Origin: Shewanella marinintestina
GTDB taxonomy: Bacteria; Pseudomonadota; Gammaproteobacteria; Enterobacterales; Shewanellaceae
NCBI RefSeq assembly: GCF_023283845.1
Contig: NZ_JAKILC010000019.1
Coordinates: 37,963 to 101,962, forward strand
Reading direction: 5' to 3'
DNA: 64,000 nt
Shown: positions 18,753 through 27,178 of the stretch, one piece after another
Layout: the number at the start of each line of letters is the position of its first letter
How positions within the stretch are numbered: position 1 is the first letter of the stretch
The notes under the pieces: generated by a model
Database searches by the model: none
What the model saw: only the letters and a program-made list of their open reading frames with translations
Told to the model about the DNA's origin: nothing
Position numbers and translations under genes: made by a program

Positions 18753-21700
18753 TTAGCTTGGCTCTTTAGTTGCAGCCGGCTCAACATCACTAGGTAAGCC
18801 TTTAGCCTTTTCGCGCATCTTTTGCATCATCACGTAAAATACGGGCACTAATAAGGTACCAACGATAGTGGCCGCTAACATACCACCAAACACTGAGTAG
18901 CCTAATGCGCGGCGACTACCGGCACCAGCACCTGAAGCGATAACTAAAGGCAATACCCCTAACAGGAAGGAGAATGCCGTCATCAATACCGCACGAAAAC
19001 GCAATCTTGCCGCAGTTTCACCCGCCTCTAATATGCTTTTTCCTTCTTCTCGTAACTGCTTAGCAAACTCGACAATCAAAATCGCATTTTTACAGGCGAG
19101 GCCAATCAGCAGTACCAGACCAATCTGCGCATAAAGGTTTAGATCTGAACCGACCAAGAGGATATTTAAGAACGCACCTAACACCGCAATCGGCACCGCG
19201 AGGATAACCGCAAACGGAATGGTCCAGCTCTCGTACTGCGCCACCAAAAATAAGTAAGTAAACACTAACGCTAACGAGAAAATCAATGGCGCTAAATTAC
19301 CCGCCTTAATCTCTTGGTAAGTTTGCCCTGTCCACTCAAACGTATAGCCGGTTGGCAACGATTCATTGGCGGCGCGCTCCATGGCAGTAATCGCATCACC
19401 CGAGCTAAAGCCCGGCGCCGGGAAACCGTTAATGGTCGTCGAGCTGAACATGTTGTAGTTGTTCATCACGTCAGGGCCTAGAATCGGCGTCACAGTCACT
19501 AAGGTACTTAGCGGCACCATTTCGCCAGTATTAGAGCGCACATAAAAGCGCGAGATGTCTTTGTCTGAATCACGATACTCAGTCTCAGCCTGCAAGATAA
19601 CTCTAAAGACTTTGCCATAACGGTTAAAATCATTAACGTACATAGAGCCGAGCATGGTTTGCATGGTTGAGAAGATCTCATTAAGTGAAATACCTAACGC
19701 CTTGGCTTTATCCCTATCAACATCGACAAACATCTGCGGCACATCGGCGCGGAAGTTACTAAAGGCCATCGCAATTTCAGGTTGCTCATTGGCTTTCATA
19801 ATCAAGGCTCGCATGACAGAAGCGAGCTCTTGAGGCGTACGTCCTTGCGTGTCTTGCAGCACAAACTCAAAGCCACCGACACTACCCACACCTGGAATTG
19901 GCGGCAGTGAGAATGCCATGGCCTTTACTGCAGGGTTGGCCGCGTATTTAGCTTGAAGTTTGGCAACAATGGCAGACTCTGCCATATCGGCTGATTCACG
20001 CTCGCTCCAAGTCGACAGGGTGACAATCATCAAACCACCGTTTGAAGACACAGAGCCGGTCAAAATACTAAAGCCACTGGCATGAATCACGTTTTCAACA
20101 CCCGGTTCATCGCGCGTTAGCTCAACTAAATCACGCATCACCTCTTCAGTACGGTTAAGCGAAGCGCCATCGGGTAGCTGGATATCTACCATAAAGGCTT
20201 TTTTATCTTCCATTGGCACAAAGCCTGACGGTAAGATTTTCGCGATACCACCGGTTAGCAGAATCAAGCCAACATACACTATGCCCACTAATGCCAACTT
20301 GCGAGTAAGTGATGATACTAGCTTCATGTACTTACCGGTAAAGCGCTCAAAATGCTTATTAAACGCCGCATGGAACCCTTTAGTATGTGTCTTAGGCGGA
20401 CGCAATAATGAGGCGCACAGCGCCGGGCTTAAGGTCAGTGCATTGACTGAAGAGATAAGCACCGAAATACAGATAGTCACCGAAAACTGTGCATACATTT
20501 GACCGGTGATCCCCGGCATAACCGCTGTCGGAGCAAACACCGCGAGTAATACTAAAGTGGTTGCAATAATCGGCCCTGTTACCTCTTTCATAGCTTTTGA
20601 GGTGGCTTCTTTCGGTGATAGTCCCTCATCTTGCATTAGACGAGTGACGTTTTCGACCACCACAATGGCATCATCGACCACGATACCAATCGCTAAAATA
20701 AGCGCGAATAGCGACACAGTGTTAATACTCATGCCAAAGGCAAGTAAAAAGGCAAAGGTACCAATTAAAGAGACAGGAATTGCGATTGCAGGCACCAGCG
20801 TTGAGCGTACATCTTGCAAGAAGATAAACACCACAAAAACCACCAGCGCTATAGAAATAAACAGGGTTTGTACCACTTCCTTAATCGAGGTTTCAACAAA
20901 CTCAGTGGTGTCATATAAGACTTCATATTCAAGATCATTAGGAAAACGCTCTGACAGCTTTGCCATTTCCGCTTTAATCGCCTTACCGACTTCAAGTGCA
21001 TTCGCATCCGGAGATTGATAAATAGCAATAATCGCCGACGGCTTATTGTTTAACTTACCTTGAGCATCATAGGTTTGTGAGCCAAGTTCTACACGAGCCA
21101 CATCGCCAACCACCACTTTAGAGCCATCATTATTGGCTCTGATCATCACATCGTAAAACTCCTTTGGATCTTTAAGTCGTCCTTTGGTTTGCAGCGTGTA
21201 CTGAAACTGCTGCTCAGGATCCACCGGTGCGGCGCCAATACGCCCCGCTGCAACTTGAATGTTCTGCTCTTGCAGCGCACCAATAACATCGCTTGCGGTA
21301 ACACTCAAGCTGGCCATCTTGTCAGGGTCGAGCCAAATACGCATAGCATAATCTAACGCACCAATCACTTGTACTTTAGACACGCCGTATTGACGCGCTA
21401 GCGCATCCTTAACATTTAAACCGGCATAGTTAGTAATAAACAGCGAGTCAAAGGTCTCGTCAGGTGAGACAAGGTTAACCACCATCAGCATATTAGGGCT
21501 TTGTTTTTCAACTTTTACCCCCTGACGCTTTACCTCTTCCGGCAATCTTGGCATCGCTTGTTGCACACGATTTTGCACTTTTACCTGTGCCATGTCGGCA
21601 TCAGTGCCCACTTCAAAAGTCACATTTAAAGAGTAACTGCCGTCATTAGCACTTTTAGACTCCATATAGAGCATGCCTTCAACACCGTTAACTTCGGCCT

Positions 21701-21899
21701 CTAACGGCTGGGCAATAGTATCTTTTACAATATCGGCACTGGCGCCAGAATAACTGGTTGAAACGCTCACCTGTGGCGGCGCGATTTCAGGAAACTCTGA
21801 AACCGATAACACAGGAATTGCGATTAAACCGACTAAGGTCAGTACAGTTGAGATAACAAAGGCAAATTTGGGCCTGTTAATAAAAAAATCACTAATCAT
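18753..21899 (-). CDS. RND multidrug efflux permease (HAE1/AcrB family)
   Basis: This 1048-residue inner-membrane permease resembles AcrB and MexB more closely than the permease at 11734 does. It begins MISDFFINRPKFAFVISTVL. Helix 4 holds the proton-relay pair (AIGIVVDDAIVVVENV, about residues 400-415), and helix 10-11 shows GLACKNAILIVEFAKQL. The C-terminal GAGSRRALGYSVFGGM motif is typical of HAE1 pumps. The ATG overlaps the stop of a 29-codon ORF that fills the gap after the fusion-protein gene. No outer-membrane channel gene is next to it. Confidence 0.96.
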   Translation of the reverse strand: MISDFFINRPKFAFVISTVLTLVGLIAIPVLSVSEFPEIAPPQVSVSTSYSGASADIVKDTIAQPLEAEVNGVEGMLYMESKSANDGSYSLNVTFEVGTDADMAQVKVQNRVQQAMPRLPEEVKRQGVKVEKQSPNMLMVVNLVSPDETFDSLFITNYAGLNVKDALARQYGVSKVQVIGALDYAMRIWLDPDKMASLSVTASDVIGALQEQNIQVAAGRIGAAPVDPEQQFQYTLQTKGRLKDPKEFYDVMIRANNDGSKVVVGDVARVELGSQTYDAQGKLNNKPSAIIAIYQSPDANALEVGKAIKAEMAKLSERFPNDLEYEVLYDTTEFVETSIKEVVQTLFISIALVVFVVFIFLQDVRSTLVPAIAIPVSLIGTFAFLLAFGMSINTVSLFALILAIGIVVDDAIVVVENVTRLMQDEGLSPKEATSKAMKEVTGPIIATTLVLLAVFAPTAVMPGITGQMYAQFSVTICISVLISSVNALTLSPALCASLLRPPKTHTKGFHAAFNKHFERFTGKYMKLVSSLTRKLALVGIVYVGLILLTGGIAKILPSGFVPMEDKKAFMVDIQLPDGASLNRTEEVMRDLVELTRDEPGVENVIHASGFSILTGSVSSNGGLMIVTLSTWSERESADMAESAIVAKLQAKYAANPAVKAMAFSLPPIPGVGSVGGFEFVLQDTQGRTPQELASVMRALIMKANEQPEIAMAFSNFRADVPQMFVDVDRDKAKALGISLNEIFSTMQTMLGSMYVNDFNRYGKVFRVILQAETEYRDSDKDISRFYVRSNTGEMVPLSTLVTVTPILGPDVMNNYNMFSSTTINGFPAPGFSSGDAITAMERAANESLPTGYTFEWTGQTYQEIKAGNLAPLIFSLALVFTYLFLVAQYESWTIPFAVILAVPIAVLGAFLNILLVGSDLNLYAQIGLVLLIGLACKNAILIVEFAKQLREEGKSILEAGETAARLRFRAVLMTAFSFLLGVLPLVIASGAGAGSRRALGYSVFGGMLAATIVGTLLVPVFYVMMQKMREKAKGLPSDVEPAATKEPS

Positions 21900-21981
21900 G
21901 GAATTCCCCTGTCGGCGTTAAAACGCACTCAAAGCGATAGGCATCTGCGCCGCTTAAGTAGACAAAACAAGATATGTTCAT
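21892..21981 (-). CDS. Putative 29-residue linking ORF between the RND fusion protein and permease
   Basis: Between the two RND genes an ATG at 21981 is preceded by AGGAG, which overlaps the fusion-protein stop. It opens a 29-codon frame beginning MNISCFVYLSG and ending GEFHD. Its TAG stop overlaps the permease start (ATGATTAG). The frame fills the 93-bp gap almost exactly, as expected for a translational coupler or leader peptide. The peptide has no recognisable homologue to me and may matter only as a translated bridge. Confidence 0.5.
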   Translation of the reverse strand: MNISCFVYLSGADAYRFECVLTPTGEFHD

Positions 21982-21992
21982 CAAGACAACTC

Positions 21993-23150
21993 CTATTTAG
22001 TTTCGTCTTCTTTAAAAGGGATAACTTCTTGCTCAACAGGTTTGACTTTTATCCCGGGACGGATTTTTTGCAATCCTTCTACCACAATACGTTCACCGTC
22101 TTCTAAACCACCTAACACTCGCCATTCAACACCAAAGCGGTCACCCAGTTTGACGATACGCTTTTGCACTTCATCTTGCTCATTAAGCACCATCACAAAG
22201 CGCCCTTGCTGATCTTCCTGCACAGCAGCTTGCGGGATAAGTAAAGCGCTCTCTGTAATCGGAGATTCAATCACTAAGGTAACAAACAAGCCGGGTAACA
22301 TGAGTTTGTCGTCATTTTTAAAGGTAGCGCGCACAGGCAAGGTACCTGTTGCGGCATCAACACGGTTACCGACAAAGTCGATATGACCAATCTCGTCAAA
22401 CATGGTGCCGTTAGGAAGACGCAAACGCATGACAATATCGGTGATTTTAACTTCGCGTTGTTCTGCCTTAGAAAAATTTTGCTGCGCTGTAATAAGCCCC
22501 TTTTCTGGCACTTGGAAATTAACCCACATAGGTTGAAGTTGCACCAAATTAGCCATCTCTGACTGAGGGGTAATAATGTCACCGGTACTGACTTTAGAGT
22601 GGCTAATACGCCCTGAAATCGGCGCATAGACCTTGGTATAGCTCAACTGCAGCTCGGCTGCTTGTACCGCAGCTTCTGCCTGCACAACACCTGCTGCAGT
22701 GGTGAGTTTACGACTGGTTAACTCATCCATATCCTGCGCGCTAATCATGCCATCAGGCAATAATCGACGACCACGCTCCCAGTTCATCACCGCAACATCT
22801 CGTGAAGCTACCGCTTGCTTTAACACCGCATGTTGCTGCGCCAGCTCAGCTTTATAGGTCGCGGGATCGATTTCAAATAATAAATCGCCTGCAGTAACGT
22901 CATCCCCCTCAACAAAGGCACGCTGCAGTAATTGTCCCTGAATTTGCGATTTAATCACTACGTCCTCTGAAGCGCGCGTACGTCCAACAATTTCAGATTT
23001 AGGCGTGATCATTTCAGTATGAGCAGTATTAACAATCACGCTGGGTAGCATAGCTTGTTGCGGTGCTGGTGCATCACCACAAGCCGACAAAGCGACAGTC
23101 GTTGCTGCTAACATCCATAATTTAAGGTTTGAAACTGATGAACCGGCCAT
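21993..23150 (-). CDS. RND efflux pump, membrane fusion lipoprotein
   Basis: The 385-residue AcrA/MexA-like adaptor has a lipoprotein signal with lipobox LSAC (Cys24), so it is probably anchored to the inner membrane by lipid. Lipoyl half-motifs flank a coiled-coil hairpin at about residues 75-190 (KSQIQGQLLQRAFVEGDDV; TKVYAPISGRISHSKVSTG). Beta-barrel and membrane-proximal domains follow (LPGLFVTLVIES; VVEGLQKIRPG). It is the first gene of the operon with the 29-codon ORF and the permease. No TetR-type regulator flanks it. Confidence 0.94.
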   Translation of the reverse strand: MAGSSVSNLKLWMLAATTVALSACGDAPAPQQAMLPSVIVNTAHTEMITPKSEIVGRTRASEDVVIKSQIQGQLLQRAFVEGDDVTAGDLLFEIDPATYKAELAQQHAVLKQAVASRDVAVMNWERGRRLLPDGMISAQDMDELTSRKLTTAAGVVQAEAAVQAAELQLSYTKVYAPISGRISHSKVSTGDIITPQSEMANLVQLQPMWVNFQVPEKGLITAQQNFSKAEQREVKITDIVMRLRLPNGTMFDEIGHIDFVGNRVDAATGTLPVRATFKNDDKLMLPGLFVTLVIESPITESALLIPQAAVQEDQQGRFVMVLNEQDEVQKRIVKLGDRFGVEWRVLGGLEDGERIVVEGLQKIRPGIKVKPVEQEVIPFKEDETK

Positions 23151-23609
23151 TTTAGCCTCCAGAGGGGTAGGATATGTGCTTTATTTTTGTCCTGAAATTA
23201 TAGGCTGCCTCATCAAGCAAAAGAAACCTTTTTGTAATGAAATCGCAAACTTATTAACATTAGACATCTAAACTAAGCTCTGTTTTTATATTGACGTAAA
23301 TTATCGACTCAGAACCCCAAACGCACTTAAACTGATGCTTTATTAGTCAAAGCCGCTACTTATTTACCTTCATAAGTAAAAGTGAGAGCTGGAACAAGGT
23401 TATTCAGTTAAATGTCATGGTAAACAATAGGTACAGCAACTAGAGTGTTAACTAAGCGTTATGTTTGTGCGCGGTAGAAATAATCGATATTCAGTTAGCT
23501 CAACTTGCTCGAACTACACAGAAAGTACGCTCAAACTACGCAAGTGGTTGACCAAGATAAAAAACGATGCCTAAGATGGCATTAGTCACAGCGAACAGGT
23601 AGGTAATTT
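23151..23609. other. Divergent promoter region
   Basis: This 459-bp AT-rich gap lies between the minus-strand RND operon and the plus-strand gene at 23610. It should hold both promoters. I see no repeat, hairpin or operator that I can name. Confidence 0.4.
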
Positions 23610-23972
23610 ATGACAGCAATCTCTCATGTATACAACTACACAGTCCGATGCCCGCACGTTAAGGATCCCGCACACCCAACAAGCTGGCGTAACCATGTTG
23701 AGCTCAATCGCTCTTGTGAAATCGCACTAGACAGAATTACTAAGTGGCACGGCCATTCTGGCAACCGACTATTTGAACATGAAGGCTTTGTCGTCAGAGA
23801 GTGCGAACAGGAACAAGCCTACTTCGCCATGCAGAATGACCGCCTCAAAGATGACAAACATGCTTTGGTGACATTCAAGGTGTTTATGGATAACAAGACC
23901 AAAGACACTTCAGTACAAGAAATCATGGAACATGTAATCGAAGACTATAAGTCTCGCTTAAGCAAACTCTAA
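23610..23972 (+). CDS. Hypothetical protein, 120 residues
   Basis: I do not recognise this gene. The product is hydrophilic and probably cytoplasmic, with no signal peptide or membrane helix. The N-terminal part is rich in His and Cys (VRCPHVKDPAHPTSWRNH; KWHGHSGNRLFEHEG), and the C-terminus is helical and charged (VQEIMEHVIEDYKSRLSKL). AGGTAGGTAATTT upstream is a plausible ribosome-binding site. It is alone between the RND operon and ndh. Metal binding by the His/Cys residues is only a guess. Confidence 0.7.
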   Translation: MTAISHVYNYTVRCPHVKDPAHPTSWRNHVELNRSCEIALDRITKWHGHSGNRLFEHEGFVVRECEQEQAYFAMQNDRLKDDKHALVTFKVFMDNKTKDTSVQEIMEHVIEDYKSRLSKL

Positions 23973-23979
23973 TAATTGC

Positions 23980-24009
23980 CGGCATGTTTTATCTCCTTAA
24001 AGCATGCCG
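23980..24009 (+). terminator. Weak terminator-like hairpin
   Basis: A 7-bp stem CGGCATG / CATGCCG with a 16-base loop lies just after the stop at 23972, followed by CATTTTAG. It is a poor T run, so confidence is low. The rest of 24010-24387 holds no recognised element and should contain the ndh promoter. Confidence 0.4.
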
Positions 24010-24387
24010 CATTTTAGCTCTTGTTGTTACACCGAGTCAGATCACACTTCTAACATTCTAGTCAAAGTTTATCTCCTTCCTTTATGACCACCTAGCCACA
24101 AAAAATATGTAAAAAGTTAACCTGGTAAAATTTTAAACCGTTAAGATTCAAGCAATTAAAATTAAATAGTTAATTAAAAAACCACCTTAAGCCAATTCAA
24201 GGGCTTAATTGCCGTTTTTCACATCTACTGCTACACTTTTTAAGCAAACTTACCTGTCTACTTTTCACTTGCAGTACAAGCATTGAGCAACTAAAAACAG
24301 CCTCAAAACTGCATAGTTAACTCGTTAATCGGCAAGTTAAACCCATATTTAATTTACAGTTTTATCTAATTAAGGATTTTAAAACTC

Positions 24388-25689
24388 ATGCATGAAATGG
24401 CTAATATTGTCATCGTTGGTGGCGGCGCTGGTGGTATGGAAATCGCAACAAAACTTGGTCACCAACTTGGCCGAAAAGGCAAAGCCAGAGTTACATTGAT
24501 TGATTGCGCAGAAAGCCATGTTTGGAAGCCCCTTCTGCATGAGGTCGCTACAGGCGCCTTAGATATCGGTATTGATGCAATTAGCTATCGTGGCCACGCT
24601 GCCCATCATGGTTATCACTTTCAACAAGGTGCAATGACCGACCTTGACCGTGAAGCCAAGCAAGTGATCCTTGCGCCGATTAATGATGAAAAAGGCAACG
24701 AGCTTTTACCTGCACGCCGCATTGATTATGACTACCTAGTGATTGCTATTGGCAGTATCGCCAATGATTTTAATATTACTGGTGTACGTGACCACTGTGT
24801 ATTCTTAGACAGCACTGAGCAAGCCATGGAAATTCGTACCATGCTGCTTAACAAATTCATGCGTTATGCAAGCCACCACCAACTTGATGATAAAATCAAA
24901 ATTGCCGTTGTTGGCGCTGGTGCTACAGGTGTCGAAATGTCAGCAGAGATGCATCACGCGGTTGATCAGCTGCGCGGCTTTGGCTACAAAATCGATAGCA
25001 GCCTGCTTGAAATCACCCTTATTGAAGCCGATGAGCGCATTCTACCTAAGGTAGAAAAAGAAGAGATCTCAGCTTCTGTCGCCAAAGAGCTTACCGCAAT
25101 TGGTGTAAAGGTGATGACTAGCACCCGCATCAATCAAGTGACAGAAGAAGGCTTGCATACCTCTGAAGGCGAATTTATCCCATCTGATATGGTGATTTGG
25201 TCAACCGGTGTTAAAGCGCCAGATTTTCTTAAAGAGATTGGCGGCCTAGAGAGCAATCACATTAACCAAGTCATGGTTAATCAAAATATGCAGACCACCC
25301 GCGATCCGGCAATTTTTTCGATTGGTGACTGCGCGGCTTGCCCGCAAGAAGATGGCAGTTGGGTGCCACCACGTGGTCAGTCTGCACGCCAAATGGCACT
25401 GATGACTGCTGATAACATTAAGTTATTGTTAGCAGGTAAACCGGCGTCAAATAACTATGTTTATAAAGACTTAGGCGCCTTGGTTAATCTATCCAAGTTC
25501 CACACTGTAGGTAACTTAATGTCGTTCATTGGTGGTGGCGTCATGGTTGAAGGCAAGATTGCGCGTTTTGTTTACACCTCACTATACCGCAGACACTTAA
25601 TTGAGCTGCACGGCCCAATTAAAGGCACGCTATTGATGTTTGCTAAAGGCATCAGCCGCATTGTGCACCCACATTTGAAGTTGCACTAA
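24388..25689 (+). CDS. ndh: NADH dehydrogenase, type II (non-proton-pumping)
   Basis: Ndh is a peripheral inner-membrane flavoprotein that passes electrons from NADH to quinone without pumping protons. The 433-residue protein has the FAD-binding Rossmann motif GGGAGGMEIATKLG at about residues 11-24 and the NADH-binding motif VVGAGATGVEMSAEM at about 173-187. The conserved FSIGDCAA segment is at about 310. The C-terminal basic, amphipathic end (GTLLMFAKGISRIVHPHLK) fits membrane attachment. The start MHEMANI is used; a second ATG four codons later is possible. Confidence 0.96.
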   Translation: MHEMANIVIVGGGAGGMEIATKLGHQLGRKGKARVTLIDCAESHVWKPLLHEVATGALDIGIDAISYRGHAAHHGYHFQQGAMTDLDREAKQVILAPINDEKGNELLPARRIDYDYLVIAIGSIANDFNITGVRDHCVFLDSTEQAMEIRTMLLNKFMRYASHHQLDDKIKIAVVGAGATGVEMSAEMHHAVDQLRGFGYKIDSSLLEITLIEADERILPKVEKEEISASVAKELTAIGVKVMTSTRINQVTEEGLHTSEGEFIPSDMVIWSTGVKAPDFLKEIGGLESNHINQVMVNQNMQTTRDPAIFSIGDCAACPQEDGSWVPPRGQSARQMALMTADNIKLLLAGKPASNNYVYKDLGALVNLSKFHTVGNLMSFIGGGVMVEGKIARFVYTSLYRRHLIELHGPIKGTLLMFAKGISRIVHPHLKLH

Positions 25690-25702
25690 TTTAGCTTTAT
25701 GA

Positions 25703-25741
25703 ATGTTGCTGGTATTTTGCTTTAGCACCAGCAACATTTTC
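25703..25741 (+). terminator. Rho-independent terminator of ndh
   Basis: Stem ATGTTGCTGG / CCAGCAACAT with a long loop, followed by TTTT; about 14 bp after the ndh stop. Confidence 0.8.
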
Positions 25742-25838
25742 TGCCAATTTGAGTTGGCTTTCTCAGTCCTGCGACACTTATAAATCAAACTTCGTTTGAT
25801 AAAAGGTCGTGAGCTTCCAGCTCACATGCGGACTTAAG

Positions 25839-26100
25839 GTTAGACTGCGTCTAACAACTAACGTCGCGGCGCTTCGCCCGCACCCGAGCCAAGGGGGAAA
25901 GCGCTTGTCCCCCTTCGCAAACCCTCAGCGCCCCTAACGAAGTTACATGCATTAGATACGGACCTCATACTCCAATAAAAATTGCCTAACTGCTCAGATG
26001 GGACATCCATGTCCCGCCGAGCCTGAACCATCATCCATGATAGTTCTTCGGCATTTTTATCTACATACTTCGGAAACTTCGATGGGGAATTGGTGTTTTC
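25839..26100. repeat. Left inverted repeat of the cassette island (hairpin-rich)
   Basis: This segment is an inverted copy of 28948-29201. Shared blocks, read in one direction, include GTTAGAC-NNN-GTCTAAC, CTCAGATGGGACATCCATGT and GAATTGGTGTTTT-like ends. It contains several stem-loops: 25839-25855, 25866-25881, 25891-25915, and the palindrome around GATGGGACATCCATGTCCC at 26007-26025. No ORF or transposase is present. It probably is one copy of a dispersed structured repeat. Confidence 0.8.
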
Positions 26101-26246
26101 TTTTAGCCTAATAACTTCATCTAGCTTTACAGCTATGGTTAGAAACGAAACAAGCTTCTAACTCACTTTTGGACATAACTGTGCTAGAGCTTAAGCTCTG
26201 AAAATGACTCTTGGCATTAAGAAAACTATGGCAATCCTATATGGGG

Positions 26247-26368
26247 TAACGCCGCGTTAAGTAGTGAGCAAGGCCACCACTGAACCGAAACCATACCATC
26301 TTAAACACAAAACCCAACGATGGAATGAAAATGCCATGCGTTGAGAATCAGTCTTAAACGCTTTGTTA
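26247..26368 (-). other. attC recombination site 1 (integron cassette site)
   Basis: Read on the minus strand this 122-bp imperfect palindrome runs TAACAAAGCGTTTAAG ... CTTAACGCGGCGTTA, the form of Vibrio/Shewanella attC sites (R''-L'' ... L'-R'). The inner part (TCAACGCATGGCATTTTC) resembles Vibrio cholerae repeats. The TAA of the first core is also the stop codon of the membrane-protein gene, a common cassette feature. The 11 bases ATCTTCATAAC at its 5' edge are complementary to GTTATGAAGAT at the start of the same cassette. Confidence 0.85.
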
Positions 26369-27100
26369 TGAAGATTTTTTATTGCTCGCACCATAATAGA
26401 CAGAAATAATATTACTGTTTGGAATTACTATAGCGGTTGAATTGTCATCCATATCTTTAAGTAAGAATGTATGGTTTGTTGTTCTAAGTAATAATACATA
26501 TGGTTTATTAGTATCCAACTCTTTTACCTTATCCTTAACCTCAATTCTGACAGATTCAACTTGACCTGTTTTAACATCTAAGTAGTTGAAGTTAGCAACT
26601 TGCCATGCAGTAGGTATGCTTAAGAGACAAAAGTATATTGGTGCGCTTGCGATTGCCTTTTTAATTTCCTCAGGGTAGCTATCCAGACCAATTTTATACA
26701 TTTTTAACTGCTTAGCTTTAGGAGTTAATTTTTCTTTATCTTCATTTGATAAATTTTCAATATTTCCAGCACTATCGATCTCATCTATAAGAGCACGAAC
26801 CCTTTTAGCATGATCTTTCTGTTGCCTCAACAACCAGAAAAATTTCACATAGCTAATTGGAATAATGGGCAGTAACCATAGAAACAAATCTCCCTCTCGA
26901 ACAATAGAAAGAACAAAATCTTCAAAGGTAAAGTAATCCGTTGCTTTGATATTGAAGTAGTTGAGGAATTTACTAGAACTAAAGTAGCCTAGGATTGAGA
27001 TGTAAATAAATCCAAACGTGAGCAGTAACGTGGGGTTCTCTTTAAGAGTTTTCTTCACTGTAAATATATTCCAATTGTAAGATTTTCCGAATCTTCATAA
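26250..27100 (-). mobile_element. Integron gene cassette A (membrane protein)
   Basis: Boundaries are set at the expected G|TT cut points of the attC sites at 27098-27178 and 26247-26368. The cassette is 851 bp, has one ORF on the minus strand, and leaves about 40 bp between the upstream boundary and the GTG start. There is no clear promoter, as usual in cassettes. No integron integrase gene is found in the window, so this belongs to a cluster of attC sites lacking an integrase. Confidence 0.78.
26366..27058 (-). CDS. Cassette-borne membrane protein of unknown function
   Basis: I do not recognise this 230-residue family. Hydrophobic segments are at about residues 9-27, 57-77 and 138-152. A charged stretch lies between the second and third (about 78-135), and the C-terminal 75 residues (VKTGQVESVRIEVKDKVKE ... 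AIVIPNSNIISVYYG) look like a soluble beta-rich domain. The start is GTG with a weak GGAAT upstream. The TAA stop is the first triplet of attC site 1. Base composition is more AT-rich than the flanking genes, consistent with transfer. It lies downstream of the KAP NTPase cassette in the same direction, but each has its own attC, so a shared function is not proven. Confidence 0.8.
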   Translation of the reverse strand: MKKTLKENPTLLLTFGFIYISILGYFSSSKFLNYFNIKATDYFTFEDFVLSIVREGDLFLWLLPIIPISYVKFFWLLRQQKDHAKRVRALIDEIDSAGNIENLSNEDKEKLTPKAKQLKMYKIGLDSYPEEIKKAIASAPIYFCLLSIPTAWQVANFNYLDVKTGQVESVRIEVKDKVKELDTNKPYVLLLRTTNHTFLLKDMDDNSTAIVIPNSNIISVYYGASNKKSS

Positions 27101-27178
27101 CGCCAATTAACAGGCAAAAAATTGTTGGCTAAAATAAGCGACGAAGGAGCAAAAGCCAACTGTTTTTTGTTCTTGTTA
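27098..27178 (-). other. attC recombination site 2 (integron cassette site)
   Basis: On the minus strand this 81-bp imperfect palindrome runs TAACAAGAACAAAAAACAG ... GTTAATTGGCGTTA, with a central stem AAAAAACAGTTGGCT / AGCCAACAATTTTTT. It begins eight bases after the KAP gene stop. The 10 bases GAAAGCTAAC at its 5' edge are exactly complementary to GTTAGCTTTC at 28609-28618, the inferred start of the KAP cassette. This is what a circularised cassette's attC would require. Confidence 0.83.

Noticed and set aside
25839..25855. GTTAGAC-NNN-GTCTAAC considered as an attC core pair
   Set aside because: The two cores are in the wrong order and only three bases apart; it is a small hairpin of the dispersed repeat.
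27116..27166. Stem AAAAAATTGTTGGCT / AGCCAACTGTTTTTT read as a simple terminator of the KAP gene
   Set aside because: It is the inner stem of a larger attC-type palindrome with TAAC/GTTA ends and cassette-boundary complementarity, which explains it better. It could still terminate transcription.
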